This document shows, piece by piece, positions 1 to 5,929 of a stretch of 7,705 nucleotides of DNA. The DNA comes from Candidatus Bathyarchaeota archaeon. GTDB taxonomy: Archaea; Thermoproteota; Bathyarchaeia; TCS64. Numbering within the stretch: the first letter of the stretch is position 1; every line of letters starts with the position of its first letter. The DNA lies in the NCBI GenBank assembly GCA_026014515.1, contig JAOZIG010000252.1, positions 1 to 7,705 of the forward strand. Reading direction: 5' to 3'. The notes under the pieces were generated by a model that did no database searches, had not been told where the DNA came from, and saw only the letters and a list, made by a program, of their open reading frames with translations. Both the position numbers and the translations under genes were made by a program.

Positions 1-746
1 TTTATGGAGACGGGGGATACGCCTTCACTTAATGCTATATTGGCGAGTTTTATCAATAATTCTTTCTTTGGTGGGTCTTTCTTCTTTAGCCCGGGGTCCA
101 GTACATCCCCCTGATTATCAAACTGCTGAAGATAATAAACTACTGTCTTGTCTTTGATTGCGCGAGCGATCTCTCTGATGTACTCTTCTCCGTCTGATAC
201 ACCGGGGGCTACAGTCGTACGAGCCTCGATGGGTATACCTAGTTCGTTACAGAGTTTAATGACCTTCAAAATCGCCTCTGTGTATTTCTCCGCCATATCT
301 GGAACCTGTGAAAGTTTACCGAACGCCTCTGGTGTAAGAGGACTCTTCACATCTAACGCGACTCGGTCAAAGAGCCCTGTTTTTAGTGCTTTTTCCGCTG
401 CCTCGTAGAAGGTTCCGTTGGTGTCCAACATCAGTTTTAATCCATGTTTTTTCACTAACTTGGCTGCCTCTATCACGGCGTCTACTTGCATTAGGGGTTC
501 TCCGCCTGTGAACACCACCGCGTCTAGGCTTGGTATAGGGTACATGGCTTTTTGGATTCGGTCTTCGAGATAGGCTAGGTTAACCTCGGTTCCTGAGTCC
601 ACTGGAATTAACAAGCTGTTATGGCAGTAGGGGCATCTTATGTTGCAACCTGCCCAGAAGCACACCAGAGAGACGTTGCTGTACCAGTCTACGGTGCTCA
701 TATCGGTTACGCCGCCGATCCTTATGGGTGTGCTCAGGTCAACCAA
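1..746 (-). CDS. Radical SAM activating enzyme, NrdG2-like (anaerobic ribonucleotide reductase activase family), 3' end outside window
   Basis: Reading the minus strand gives an open frame from about 803 to the left edge with no stop, so the C-terminus is missing. Counting from TTG 746, a CxxxCxxC motif (GCNIRCPYCHN, Cys34, Cys38, Cys41) would bind the 4Fe-4S cluster and S-adenosylmethionine. It is followed by FTGGEP (the GGE motif), LDTNGT and ALDVKSP, and then by an EARTTV segment. This order matches the NrdG2 branch of radical SAM activases, which generate a glycyl radical on an anaerobic ribonucleotide reductase or a related enzyme. Only the C-terminal tail seems to be missing. The start is uncertain: GTG 803 would overlap the upstream transporter by 14 bases, TTG 746 keeps the conserved IRIGG segment, and ATG 701 would cut it off. 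No reductase gene is visible here, so the partner is unknown. Pyruvate formate-lyase-type activase is the main alternative. Confidence 0.85.
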   Translation of the reverse strand, partial: MVDLSTPIRIGGVTDMSTVDWYSNVSLVCFWAGCNIRCPYCHNSLLIPVDSGTEVNLAYLEDRIQKAMYPIPSLDAVVFTGGEPLMQVDAVIEAAKLVKKHGLKLMLDTNGTFYEAAEKALKTGLFDRVALDVKSPLTPEAFGKLSQVPDMAEKYTEAILKVIKLCNELGIPIEARTTVAPGVSDGEEYIREIARAIKDKTVVYYLQQFDNQGDVLDPGLKKKDPPKKELLIKLANIALSEGVSPVSI

Positions 747-789
747 AGTATTTCTCTTGATCAGTGGTTTGCCTAGATTTAAGTCTCGA

Positions 790-1662
790 CTAAACGAGGG
801 CACCCAATATGTAGACCCCGATAAATATGATGATGCTCCCGATGATCCTTACCCTACCATACTTTTCACCTAGGAACAAAACTCCCATCAAGGCACCCAA
901 CACCACACTGATCTGCCGTAACGCCAAGATGTAGCTTACCTGTGCGAGACTCATAGCGTACAATACCATCATGTATCCGCCCCTCATGAGTATACCAGCC
1001 ACTGTGATACGAGCAAGATTAGCGTCTAGTTCCTCTCTTAGAGGCTTCAATCCTTTTCGATGTATTATAGTGACCGTGAGCATACCAGTGACGAAGATGC
1101 CTAACCAGAAACTATAGAGTAGCGGATTAACGGCTGTGACACCTAGTTTATCGGAGATAGAGTATATCGTGGTTCCCAGCGCCGCGAGCAGAGCATATCT
1201 GCTGCTTCCCGTTTGAAGATACTTCAACGGAGCAACGAGGTCTTGTCTCGTCAAACCTCTCAGATGCAGTATGTAGACCCCGATGAAAATGACCAATATA
1301 CCAATGACACCAGTGGAGGTAATCTTCTCCCCCAGTAACAGGAAAGCTACGAGGGCTACGAAAACTGGGCTTGAACGAGCAACAGGATAGACAAGACTCA
1401 GGTCACCTGTCTCGTATGCTTTACCTAGTCCGAGAAAGTAGAGGGTCTCGGCTCCAGCGCTCACTAACAAGTATGGTAGAATATTCATGGAGAAACGTAT
1501 CTCGGGCAGGATTACCCAGAAGATGGGTATGAAGAGTATGAGACTGATGATGTTCAGTAGAAGCATAAATGATTCCTTGTCTTTCCCAGCCTTGGAGAGA
1601 TAATTCCAGAGCCCGTGGCTAACCGCAGATAACAGCACTAGGATTAGGGGCACGGAATCCAT
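790..1662 (-). CDS. EamA/DMT-superfamily transporter, 10 membrane helices
   Basis: This 290-residue protein is almost entirely hydrophobic, with about ten predicted helices (roughly 3-22, 31-52, 61-80, 88-110, 117-134, 155-171, 178-200, 215-236, 240-263, 270-289). It has the two-fold EamA repeat: each half ends with an LGEK turn, a glycine, and then IFIGVYIL (residues about 110-132 and 264-286). The length is normal for the family, which exports or exchanges amino acids, metabolites or sugars across the cytoplasmic membrane. The substrate cannot be read from the sequence. The start ATG at 1662 has a TATA-like box about 26 bases upstream, which suggests a leaderless mRNA. Its stop lies only 43 bases before the assumed start of the radical SAM gene, so the two are probably co-transcribed. 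The nearby thpR gene is divergent. Confidence 0.88.
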   Translation of the reverse strand: MDSVPLILVLLSAVSHGLWNYLSKAGKDKESFMLLLNIISLILFIPIFWVILPEIRFSMNILPYLLVSAGAETLYFLGLGKAYETGDLSLVYPVARSSPVFVALVAFLLLGEKITSTGVIGILVIFIGVYILHLRGLTRQDLVAPLKYLQTGSSRYALLAALGTTIYSISDKLGVTAVNPLLYSFWLGIFVTGMLTVTIIHRKGLKPLREELDANLARITVAGILMRGGYMMVLYAMSLAQVSYILALRQISVVLGALMGVLFLGEKYGRVRIIGSIIIFIGVYILGALV

Positions 1663-1684
1663 GACGTATCAGGGGGTTTCGTGG

Positions 1685-1690
1685 ATTTAT
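1685..1690 (-). promoter_or_regulatory. TATA-like box for the EamA gene (leaderless spacing)
   Basis: On the minus strand the AT-rich hexamer ATAAAT is centred about 26 bases before the ATG at 1662. The stretch just upstream (AAAGTGATAAC) is purine-rich, as a TFB recognition element would be. The spacing would put the transcription start at or next to the start codon. This is inferred from sequence and spacing only. Confidence 0.4.
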
Positions 1691-1703
1691 GTTATCACTT
1701 TCA

Positions 1704-1709
1704 TTATAT
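1704..1709 (+). promoter_or_regulatory. TATA-like box for the thpR-cca-kinase cluster (leaderless spacing)
   Basis: The sequence TTATAT within CATTATATTC is centred about 26 bases before the ATG at 1733. This is the spacing expected for archaeal TBP binding with transcription starting at the A of the start codon. It supports 1733, rather than the in-frame ATG at 1661, as the thpR start. The upstream flank is pyrimidine-rich, so any TFB element would be weak. Confidence 0.45.
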
Positions 1710-1732
1710 TCTGCCTTGGTTACATTGATGGT

Positions 1733-2290
1733 ATGGTAAGATGCTTCATAGCCGTCGAATGCACAAACAGCGATGTCGTTGCTGGTGTCAGACAGGTTCA
1801 GGGCGCCTTGGAGTCCACGGGGGCAAACCTGAAACACGTTGAGCCCGAGAACATCCACCTTACATTAAAGTTTCTAGGCGAGATCGAGCAGCATAAGGTA
1901 GACGAGGTAGCCGCGATTATCAACGAGATAAGTTTTGATCCATTCACATTCAAAGTAGAAGAAGTAGGAGTCTTCCCAAATCTACGAAGACCAGCCACCA
2001 TCTGGGCAGGCATCACTGATGGGGTCTCTGATTTAGCAGCGGTATTCGAGGAGGTAGACTCCAAGATGGGAAAGCTAGGATTTGAGCGCGAGCGACGCAG
2101 GTTCCAGCCTCATCTCACCATCAGCCGTGTCCGTAGCGGCAAGAACAAGGATCAGCTTGTAGAGGAGCTAGTAGCGGCTAAGGATCAGGTGTTTGGGGTC
2201 GTTAATGTGGACCGTATCGTGCTGAAGAAGAGTGTCTTAACCCCGAAGGGACCAATATACTCGACTCTCGCTGAGAGCCGGCACAGTTAG
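1733..2290 (+). CDS. thpR: RNA 2',3'-cyclic phosphodiesterase (ThpR/LigT, 2H phosphoesterase)
   Basis: This 185-residue protein has the two HxTx signatures that define 2H phosphoesterases, HLTL at residues 42-45 and HLTI at 127-130. The histidines form the active site for opening 2',3'-cyclic phosphates on RNA; family members can also join or cleave 2'-5' linkages in vitro. The N-terminus MVRCFIAVE matches the usual beginning of the family and the length is typical. An in-frame ATG at 1661 would add 24 residues, including a hydrophobic stretch not expected in this family, and would start inside the divergent promoter region, so I chose 1733. The conserved C-terminal segment with LTPKGPIY is present. 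The gene lies 11 bases before cca, an arrangement seen in other archaea, which suggests a shared role in RNA-end or tRNA processing. The physiological substrate is not established. Confidence 0.93.
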   Translation: MVRCFIAVECTNSDVVAGVRQVQGALESTGANLKHVEPENIHLTLKFLGEIEQHKVDEVAAIINEISFDPFTFKVEEVGVFPNLRRPATIWAGITDGVSDLAAVFEEVDSKMGKLGFERERRRFQPHLTISRVRSGKNKDQLVEELVAAKDQVFGVVNVDRIVLKKSVLTPKGPIYSTLAESRHS

Positions 2291-2301
2291 ATATTTAGAG
2301 T

Positions 2302-3702
2302 ATGGGGGATATGAGGAACCGCGAAGCCATGAACTGGAGTAAACTCAGAGAAGAGGTGCTAGGGGAGATCAAACCCACCCCAGAGGATGAAAAGAACCTA
2401 CTATGCTTCGCGCAAGAAACAGTCGAAGACATCAACAAGGTCTTAGCTGAGGCAGGTCTCGACGCCGCTGCTGAGCTTCATGGCAGCGTCGCTCATGGTA
2501 CATGGATCAAGGGTCAGCAAGACCTTGATATTTTCATCGTAAACGAGGAATATAGGTCACGAGACCAGCTGCAACAGGTACTTGAAGTCTTGAAGATGGG
2601 CACAGAGTGGATATACTCAGAGGCATATGCCGAGCATCCTTACCTGAAGACCCAGATCAATGGGTACAGTCTCGACTTTGTACCATGTTTCAGGGTAGAT
2701 GAAGGAGAATTATACAGCTCAACAGATAGAACCCCCCTTCACACAAGATGGCTAAGTACCAGATTAGATAGCCTTGGGGACGATGTAAGGCTCCTGAAAC
2801 GTTTCCTGATGACACTGGGCATCTATGGCGCCGAGATAAAGATAGGTGGCTTCAGCGGTTATCTCTGCGAGTTATTAATCATCTACTATAGGGGCTTCTG
2901 TAACCTCATGGAGGCGGTAGCCCAGTGGAACAACAAAGAGGTCCTCAGCTTCACAGGAGAACAAAGAGAGTTCGATGACCCTTTAACATTCATCGATCCA
3001 GTTGATCCCAGCCGCAATGTGGCTTCAGCTCTTAGAGAGGAAAACTATTCACTGTTTATCGCTGCGGCGAGTAGCTTTGTTAAAAACCAGACTGAGTTAT
3101 TTTTCAAACGAGAAGAGAATAACGTCACACCAGAGATGGTGCTGAATATGCTTGGGGACCGCCCAACCTCTATACTTTTCTTGGTAATAGAAGAGGGGAA
3201 CGCAGATATTGCTGATGTACTCTGGGGTCAAATCCATAAAAGCAGACAAGCAGTAAAACAGCAGCTTGAAAACAATGGTTTCAAGGTGCTTAGATGCGGA
3301 GCGTGGAGCAACGAGGAGACACGCCATATATTCATCTATGAGCTGGAATCCGCAGAGATACCAGAAGCCGTAAAACACATGGGACCACCGGCGAACCTAG
3401 AGAACAATGTACGCCAATTCATAGACGCCTACAAGGATAACCCACGTACCATCGCTGGACCAGATCTACTCAAGAGCAGATGGTATGTGCTCGTGAAACG
3501 CGAGTACACTGATGTCAAGAAGCTCATGGAATCCCTGCTTACTGATGGAGGTAGAAACATCGGCGTCAGCAAGAAACTATCGGTACGCATACTCCAACAT
3601 CACAGAGTTTTACTAGACACCGAGGTAGGCGACTATCTGAAAGAGGGTTTTGAAGCGTATCTCTATGACTGGCTTAAGGGAAGGCCGCAGTGGATTGAAT
3701 GA
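2302..3702 (+). CDS. cca: CCA-adding tRNA nucleotidyltransferase, archaeal class I
   Basis: This 466-residue enzyme adds or repairs the CCA 3' end of tRNA from CTP and ATP without a nucleic acid template. The nucleotidyltransferase head shows HGSVAHGTW (residues 60-68), then the metal-binding carboxylates of DLDIF (Asp74, Asp76), and a third acidic residue in LDFVP (Asp125). The next region contains the conserved GIYGAEIKIGGFSGYLCEL segment of archaeal enzymes at about 172-190, followed by the neck, body and tail domains. The length is slightly above the roughly 440-460 residues usual in archaea. In-frame ATGs at 2302, 2311 and 2329 all remain possible; the first is used here, and a later one would explain the extra length. 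The gene follows thpR by 11 bases and overlaps the start of the kinase gene, so it is almost certainly part of one operon. Confidence 0.96.
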   Translation: MGDMRNREAMNWSKLREEVLGEIKPTPEDEKNLLCFAQETVEDINKVLAEAGLDAAAELHGSVAHGTWIKGQQDLDIFIVNEEYRSRDQLQQVLEVLKMGTEWIYSEAYAEHPYLKTQINGYSLDFVPCFRVDEGELYSSTDRTPLHTRWLSTRLDSLGDDVRLLKRFLMTLGIYGAEIKIGGFSGYLCELLIIYYRGFCNLMEAVAQWNNKEVLSFTGEQREFDDPLTFIDPVDPSRNVASALREENYSLFIAAASSFVKNQTELFFKREENNVTPEMVLNMLGDRPTSILFLVIEEGNADIADVLWGQIHKSRQAVKQQLENNGFKVLRCGAWSNEETRHIFIYELESAEIPEAVKHMGPPANLENNVRQFIDAYKDNPRTIAGPDLLKSRWYVLVKREYTDVKKLMESLLTDGGRNIGVSKKLSVRILQHHRVLLDTEVGDYLKEGFEAYLYDWLKGRPQWIE

Positions 3703-4450
3703 CTATATACCAGTCAAAAAAGCCCTAGAGCACAAGATAGGCGAGTTTCTATGCTGGCCCCAGTTTAACCAAGAAGAAGCAGAACAACGAGTAGAACAAC
3801 TTGTAGCCCTCGGAGTGGAATCAATAGCCATCGGAGGTCCACATGGGGTTCTCGGGACACCTATTCTGGGGAAAGGCCACGCGGGAGTAGTTATTCGCGC
3901 CATGTATCAAGGACAAGAGGTAGCTTTGAAGGCAAGACGCACCGACACCCGTCGCGGCAGCATGAGTCGTGAGGCTGGTTTCCTTGAGCACGTTAACCAA
4001 TGGGATGCGGGTCCAAAGCTCTATGGGTTTAGCGAGGATTTCATCGTGATGGAGTTACTTGTGGGTCCATATTTCGGTGACTGGGTTAAGACACATATAG
4101 ATGACAGGAAGGCCGTAATTAAGAACATCAAGGCTATTTTGGATATTGCTTGGCGTCTTGACCAGAGTAGCTTGGATCACGGTGAGCTCACCCGCATCAG
4201 ACGCCACTATATTGTAACCAAAGAGGGCCCAAGAGTCATAGATTTTGAGTCAGCTAGCTTTGACCGACAACCCAGTAACTTGACTTGCACAGTTCAGAGC
4301 CTGTTTATGAACACGAGTTTCGCGGGATTCTATGGCAAGCATTATAGTTTACCTAACCGCGAAGCGCTTATTGAAGCCCTCAGAGCATACAAGACGGAGC
4401 CCAACTTGGACCATTACCAAGAGATTCTCAGCGTCTGTAATCTTGGTTAA
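3695..4450 (+). CDS. Predicted Ser/Thr protein kinase of the archaeal COG2112 type
   Basis: Counting from TTG 3695 (251 residues), a kinase-like fold is visible. There is a glycine-rich loop LGKGHAGVV (59-67), an ATP-binding lysine in VALK (Lys79), a helix glutamate in REAGFLEH (Glu93), a hinge with VMELLVG (118-124), a reduced catalytic loop LDHGEL (160-165) and a metal-binding VIDFESAS (Asp183). The IDFESAS motif in place of DFG, and HGEL in place of HRD or HGDL, are as I recall them for COG2112, a relative of the RIO and Bud32 kinases. Its substrate is unknown. About 58 residues precede the glycine loop. TTG 3695 gives an 8-base overlap with cca; ATG 3665 and TTG 3650 in the same frame would lengthen the overlap. 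I infer translational coupling to cca and a possible link to tRNA or ribosome metabolism. A small-molecule kinase is the alternative. Confidence 0.85.
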   Translation: MNDYIPVKKALEHKIGEFLCWPQFNQEEAEQRVEQLVALGVESIAIGGPHGVLGTPILGKGHAGVVIRAMYQGQEVALKARRTDTRRGSMSREAGFLEHVNQWDAGPKLYGFSEDFIVMELLVGPYFGDWVKTHIDDRKAVIKNIKAILDIAWRLDQSSLDHGELTRIRRHYIVTKEGPRVIDFESASFDRQPSNLTCTVQSLFMNTSFAGFYGKHYSLPNREALIEALRAYKTEPNLDHYQEILSVCNLG

Positions 4451-4491
4451 TTAACGGTTATTAGGTGCAGATTCATCGGTTACTCATACGC

Positions 4492-4497
4492 TTTTTT
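4492..4497 (+). terminator. Candidate oligo-T terminator for the thpR-cca-kinase operon
   Basis: Six consecutive T residues begin 42 bases after the kinase stop codon. This is the first T-run downstream on the coding strand, and no strong hairpin precedes it, which fits archaeal factor-independent termination. The later T6 runs at 4563 and 4611 may act as back-ups. Confidence 0.35.
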
Positions 4498-4626
4498 ACA
4501 CTTATTGAAGCATGATCTGGGTTGTTCTGGGGGTTCTTTTAGGTTAATCAGTCGCTTCCGGGTTTTTTCGGGGTACCCCCACCCCCTCCCTGTTAGCGGC
4601 TATCTTGGTGTTTTTTCTGAGTAAGA

Positions 4627-4632
4627 TTTAAA
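4627..4632 (+). promoter_or_regulatory. TATA-like box for tRNA-Pro
   Basis: TTTAAA, preceded by the purine-rich TAAGA, is centred about 33 bases before the first base of the mature tRNA. Transcription would begin about 25 bases downstream of the box, near 4655, giving a short 5' leader of some 5-10 bases for RNase P to remove. Confidence 0.5.
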
Positions 4633-4662
4633 GTGTAGTTGGTGATTCTATGGTTCTGCACT

Positions 4663-4739
4663 GGGACCGTGGTCTAGCTTGGTATGATTCGCGCTTGGGG
4701 TGTGCGAGACCGTGAGTTCAACTCTCACCGGTCCCACCA
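4663..4739 (+). tRNA. tRNA-Pro, anticodon GGG, with encoded CCA
   Basis: The sequence folds into a full cloverleaf. The acceptor stem GGGACCG pairs with CGGTCCC, and the anticodon stem CGCGC (4690-4694) pairs with GTGCG (4702-4706) with one G-U. The anticodon loop TTGGGGT places GGG at 4697-4699, reading proline codons CCC and CCU. The T arm GTGAG-TTCAACT-CTCAC is canonical, and GG of the D loop is present. The D stem is weak: G-U, U-A and C-G pairs, then a U-U opposition at 13-22. The variable loop is five bases and there is no intron. Discriminator A is at 4736, and CCA is encoded at 4737-4739. The gene stands alone, with its own TATA-like box, downstream of the cca operon. Confidence 0.95.
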
Positions 4740-4753
4740 ATCAACTCCTTCTA

Positions 4754-4794
4754 GGTATCTCGCCCATTGATCATAATATTGATCGGGATATACC
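4754..4794. repeat. Imperfect inverted repeat between tRNA-Pro and the isochorismatase gene
   Basis: Three nested arms pair: GGTAT (4754-4758) with ATACC (4790-4794), CCC (4763-4765) with GGG (4785-4787), and GATCA (4769-4773) with TGATC (4780-4784). They close a six-base loop TAATAT. A small internal loop and a three-base bulge (ATT) interrupt the stem. It lies 15 bases after the tRNA and about 60 bases before the next start codon. It could be a tRNA 3' trailer structure or a dyad operator, and its function is unproven. Confidence 0.5.
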
Positions 4795-4854
4795 AATCGT
4801 ATAAGACGCAGGGATTAACGTTCAATTCAATAACTGCAAAACCTTCTACTATAA

Positions 4855-5385
4855 GTGATAAAGGTGTCAAAAACAGCTCTATTGATTGTTGATGTTCAGA
4901 ATGGGGTTCTGGGAAAAGAGAATCAAACATATAACGCTAAAGAAGTTCTCAATAACCTCGAACACTTAATAAAAAAAGCAAGAACAGCAAATGTCCCAGT
5001 CATCTATGTTCAACACAACGCAGAAAAACACTTAGAGCCCAACACTTTCAACTGGCAAATCCACAAAACAATAGCACCAACGAAAGACGAACTAAGAATA
5101 CAGAAACATCACCCAAGCTCATTCCATGACACATCTCTTCTGGAAGATTTGAGGAAACTGGGGGTTACCAAGCTTGTTATTGGAGGCCTCCAAACTGAAT
5201 GGTGTATAGATTCTACTGTTCGCCATGCGTTTAGTCTAGGATTTGATGTCACCGTTGTTGAGGATGGACACAGTACCATGGATACGTCCACCCTTTCAGC
5301 AAAAAAAGTCGTAGAGCACCATAATCGGATATTCAAGGGTCAGTTTGCATGCTTGAAAAAAGCAGCAGAAATAGATTTCCAGTAA
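4855..5385 (+). CDS. Isochorismatase-family cysteine hydrolase
   Basis: This 176-residue protein is of the usual length for the family of cysteine hydrolases that includes isochorismatases, nicotinamidases and N-carbamoyl amidases. The catalytic triad is visible: Asp13 in LLIVDVQNG, Lys84 in IQKHHPSSF, and the nucleophile Cys117 in GLQTEWCIDSTVR. The GG before the nucleophile loop supplies the usual cis-peptide region. The motif around the cysteine resembles general COG1335 hydrolases more than true isochorismate-cleaving enzymes, and no siderophore genes are nearby, so the substrate is open. The start is GTG 4855, which directly follows an in-frame stop at 4852-4854; GTG 4864 is the alternative. 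No clear ribosome binding site precedes either. It is transcribed in the same direction as the next two genes but has its own upstream region containing a hairpin. Confidence 0.92.
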   Translation: MIKVSKTALLIVDVQNGVLGKENQTYNAKEVLNNLEHLIKKARTANVPVIYVQHNAEKHLEPNTFNWQIHKTIAPTKDELRIQKHHPSSFHDTSLLEDLRKLGVTKLVIGGLQTEWCIDSTVRHAFSLGFDVTVVEDGHSTMDTSTLSAKKVVEHHNRIFKGQFACLKKAAEIDFQ

Positions 5386-5417
5386 GTGAAACCTGCACTA
5401 TCTCTTTTAAGCTGGAA

Positions 5418-5423
5418 TATATA
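5418..5423 (+). promoter_or_regulatory. TATA box upstream of the small membrane-anchored protein gene
   Basis: A good TATATA match within GGAATATATACACG is centred about 39 bases before the ATG at 5460. Transcription would start near 5446 and give a short leader of about 14 bases. A T-rich stretch just upstream (CTCTTTTAAG, from 5402) may end the isochorismatase transcript, so the two genes probably have separate transcripts. Confidence 0.5.
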
Positions 5424-5459
5424 CACGAATTATTGAAACATTAGCATAGTTGATGCTGT

Positions 5460-5879
5460 ATGGAGACGCTTAGAAAACACAGAGTATTATTGGCGTTATC
5501 ACTCCTCCTTGTCTCTATAATCATATTATACTCAGGCCTCAAACTCAAGGTTCAAACCGATAAACCCAGCTACATGATAAACGAGACAATCACAGCAGAA
5601 CTAACACTCGTCAACCAAATGCCATTCCCCCTACCATACACAGCTTACACGAAGATAGACGCCGAGGTCTACGTGAACGGAGAAAAGGATAACAAAGGCT
5701 GGGGAGCGTTCGTAACCCCAGCTAGTCAAATATTTCTCGTACCTAGAGGAGAGCACAACATCTTCATGCCCATAAAATACACCCCCAAGGAGGCTGGCGT
5801 AGTAGAGTTTGTCTTCAAAATATACTCATCGGGAGGCGTGAAGACCATCAGAAAAATGGTAGAGGTTGTTGATTCTTAG
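5460..5879 (+). CDS. Small membrane-anchored protein with an extracytoplasmic beta-sandwich-like domain
   Basis: I do not recognise a named family. The 139-residue product begins with a basic N-terminus (METLRKHR), followed by one hydrophobic helix at about residues 9-25. There is no obvious signal peptidase site, so it is probably an N-terminal membrane anchor with the rest outside. The remaining 110 residues alternate hydrophobic and polar positions, as beta strands do. They open with VQTDKPSYMINETITAEL, the kind of segment that starts Ig-like, macroglobulin-like or BsuPI-like domains of cell-surface proteins. One N-glycosylation sequon (Asn41-Glu-Thr) is present. There are no cysteines and no catalytic motif. 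It may bind a ligand or protein partner at the cell surface. The MFS transporter starts 50 bases downstream on the same strand, which makes a joint role possible but unproven. Confidence 0.75.
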   Translation: METLRKHRVLLALSLLLVSIIILYSGLKLKVQTDKPSYMINETITAELTLVNQMPFPLPYTAYTKIDAEVYVNGEKDNKGWGAFVTPASQIFLVPRGEHNIFMPIKYTPKEAGVVEFVFKIYSSGGVKTIRKMVEVVDS

Positions 5880-5929
5880 ACCAGCGCTTAGCATTGCACC
5901 CTGTGTTTTTGGAAGATGTTTTCTAGCTT

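Larger units (their letters stand above)
4451..4662. other. Intergenic region before tRNA-Pro with three T6 tracts
   Basis: I see no convincing coding sequence in this stretch of about 210 bases. It contains runs of six T at 4492-4497, 4563-4568 and 4611-4616, any of which could end transcription from the kinase operon, since archaeal terminators rely on oligo-T. Between the second and third lies a perfect palindrome GGGGTACCCC (4570-4579), followed by a C-rich run to about 4590. The TATA-like box of the tRNA sits near its right end. I found no clear C/D-box motifs, but a small non-coding RNA is not excluded. Confidence 0.5.

Noticed and set aside
148..408. Plus-strand open frame of 86 codons.
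   Set aside because: It lies opposite the clearly coding radical SAM gene, in a shadow frame, and shows no domain.
640..873. Plus-strand open frame of 77 codons spanning the end of the EamA gene and the radical SAM N-terminal region.
   Set aside because: It is antisense to two recognisable proteins and has no motif or start signal.
1661..1732. In-frame 24-residue N-terminal extension of thpR starting at ATG 1661.
   Set aside because: It is hydrophobic and unlike the family N-terminus, covers the divergent promoter region, and the TATA-like spacing points to ATG 1733.
1619..2064. Minus-strand open frames (1619-1858 and 1798-2064) over thpR.
   Set aside because: They are antisense to conserved 2H phosphoesterase sequence and have no recognisable features.
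3097..3378. Minus-strand open frame of 93 codons inside cca.
   Set aside because: It is antisense to the conserved cca coding sequence; its cysteine-rich look comes from the reverse reading.
3703..3903. Minus-strand open frame of 66 codons under the kinase gene.
   Set aside because: It is opposite the kinase glycine-rich loop region and is a shadow frame with no support.
4569..4591. Possible G-quadruplex on the minus strand.
   Set aside because: Only three G-runs of three or more are present, so a stable three-layer quadruplex is not supported.
5109..5336. Minus-strand open frame of 75 codons in the isochorismatase gene.
   Set aside because: It is antisense to the catalytic Cys region and has no support of its own.
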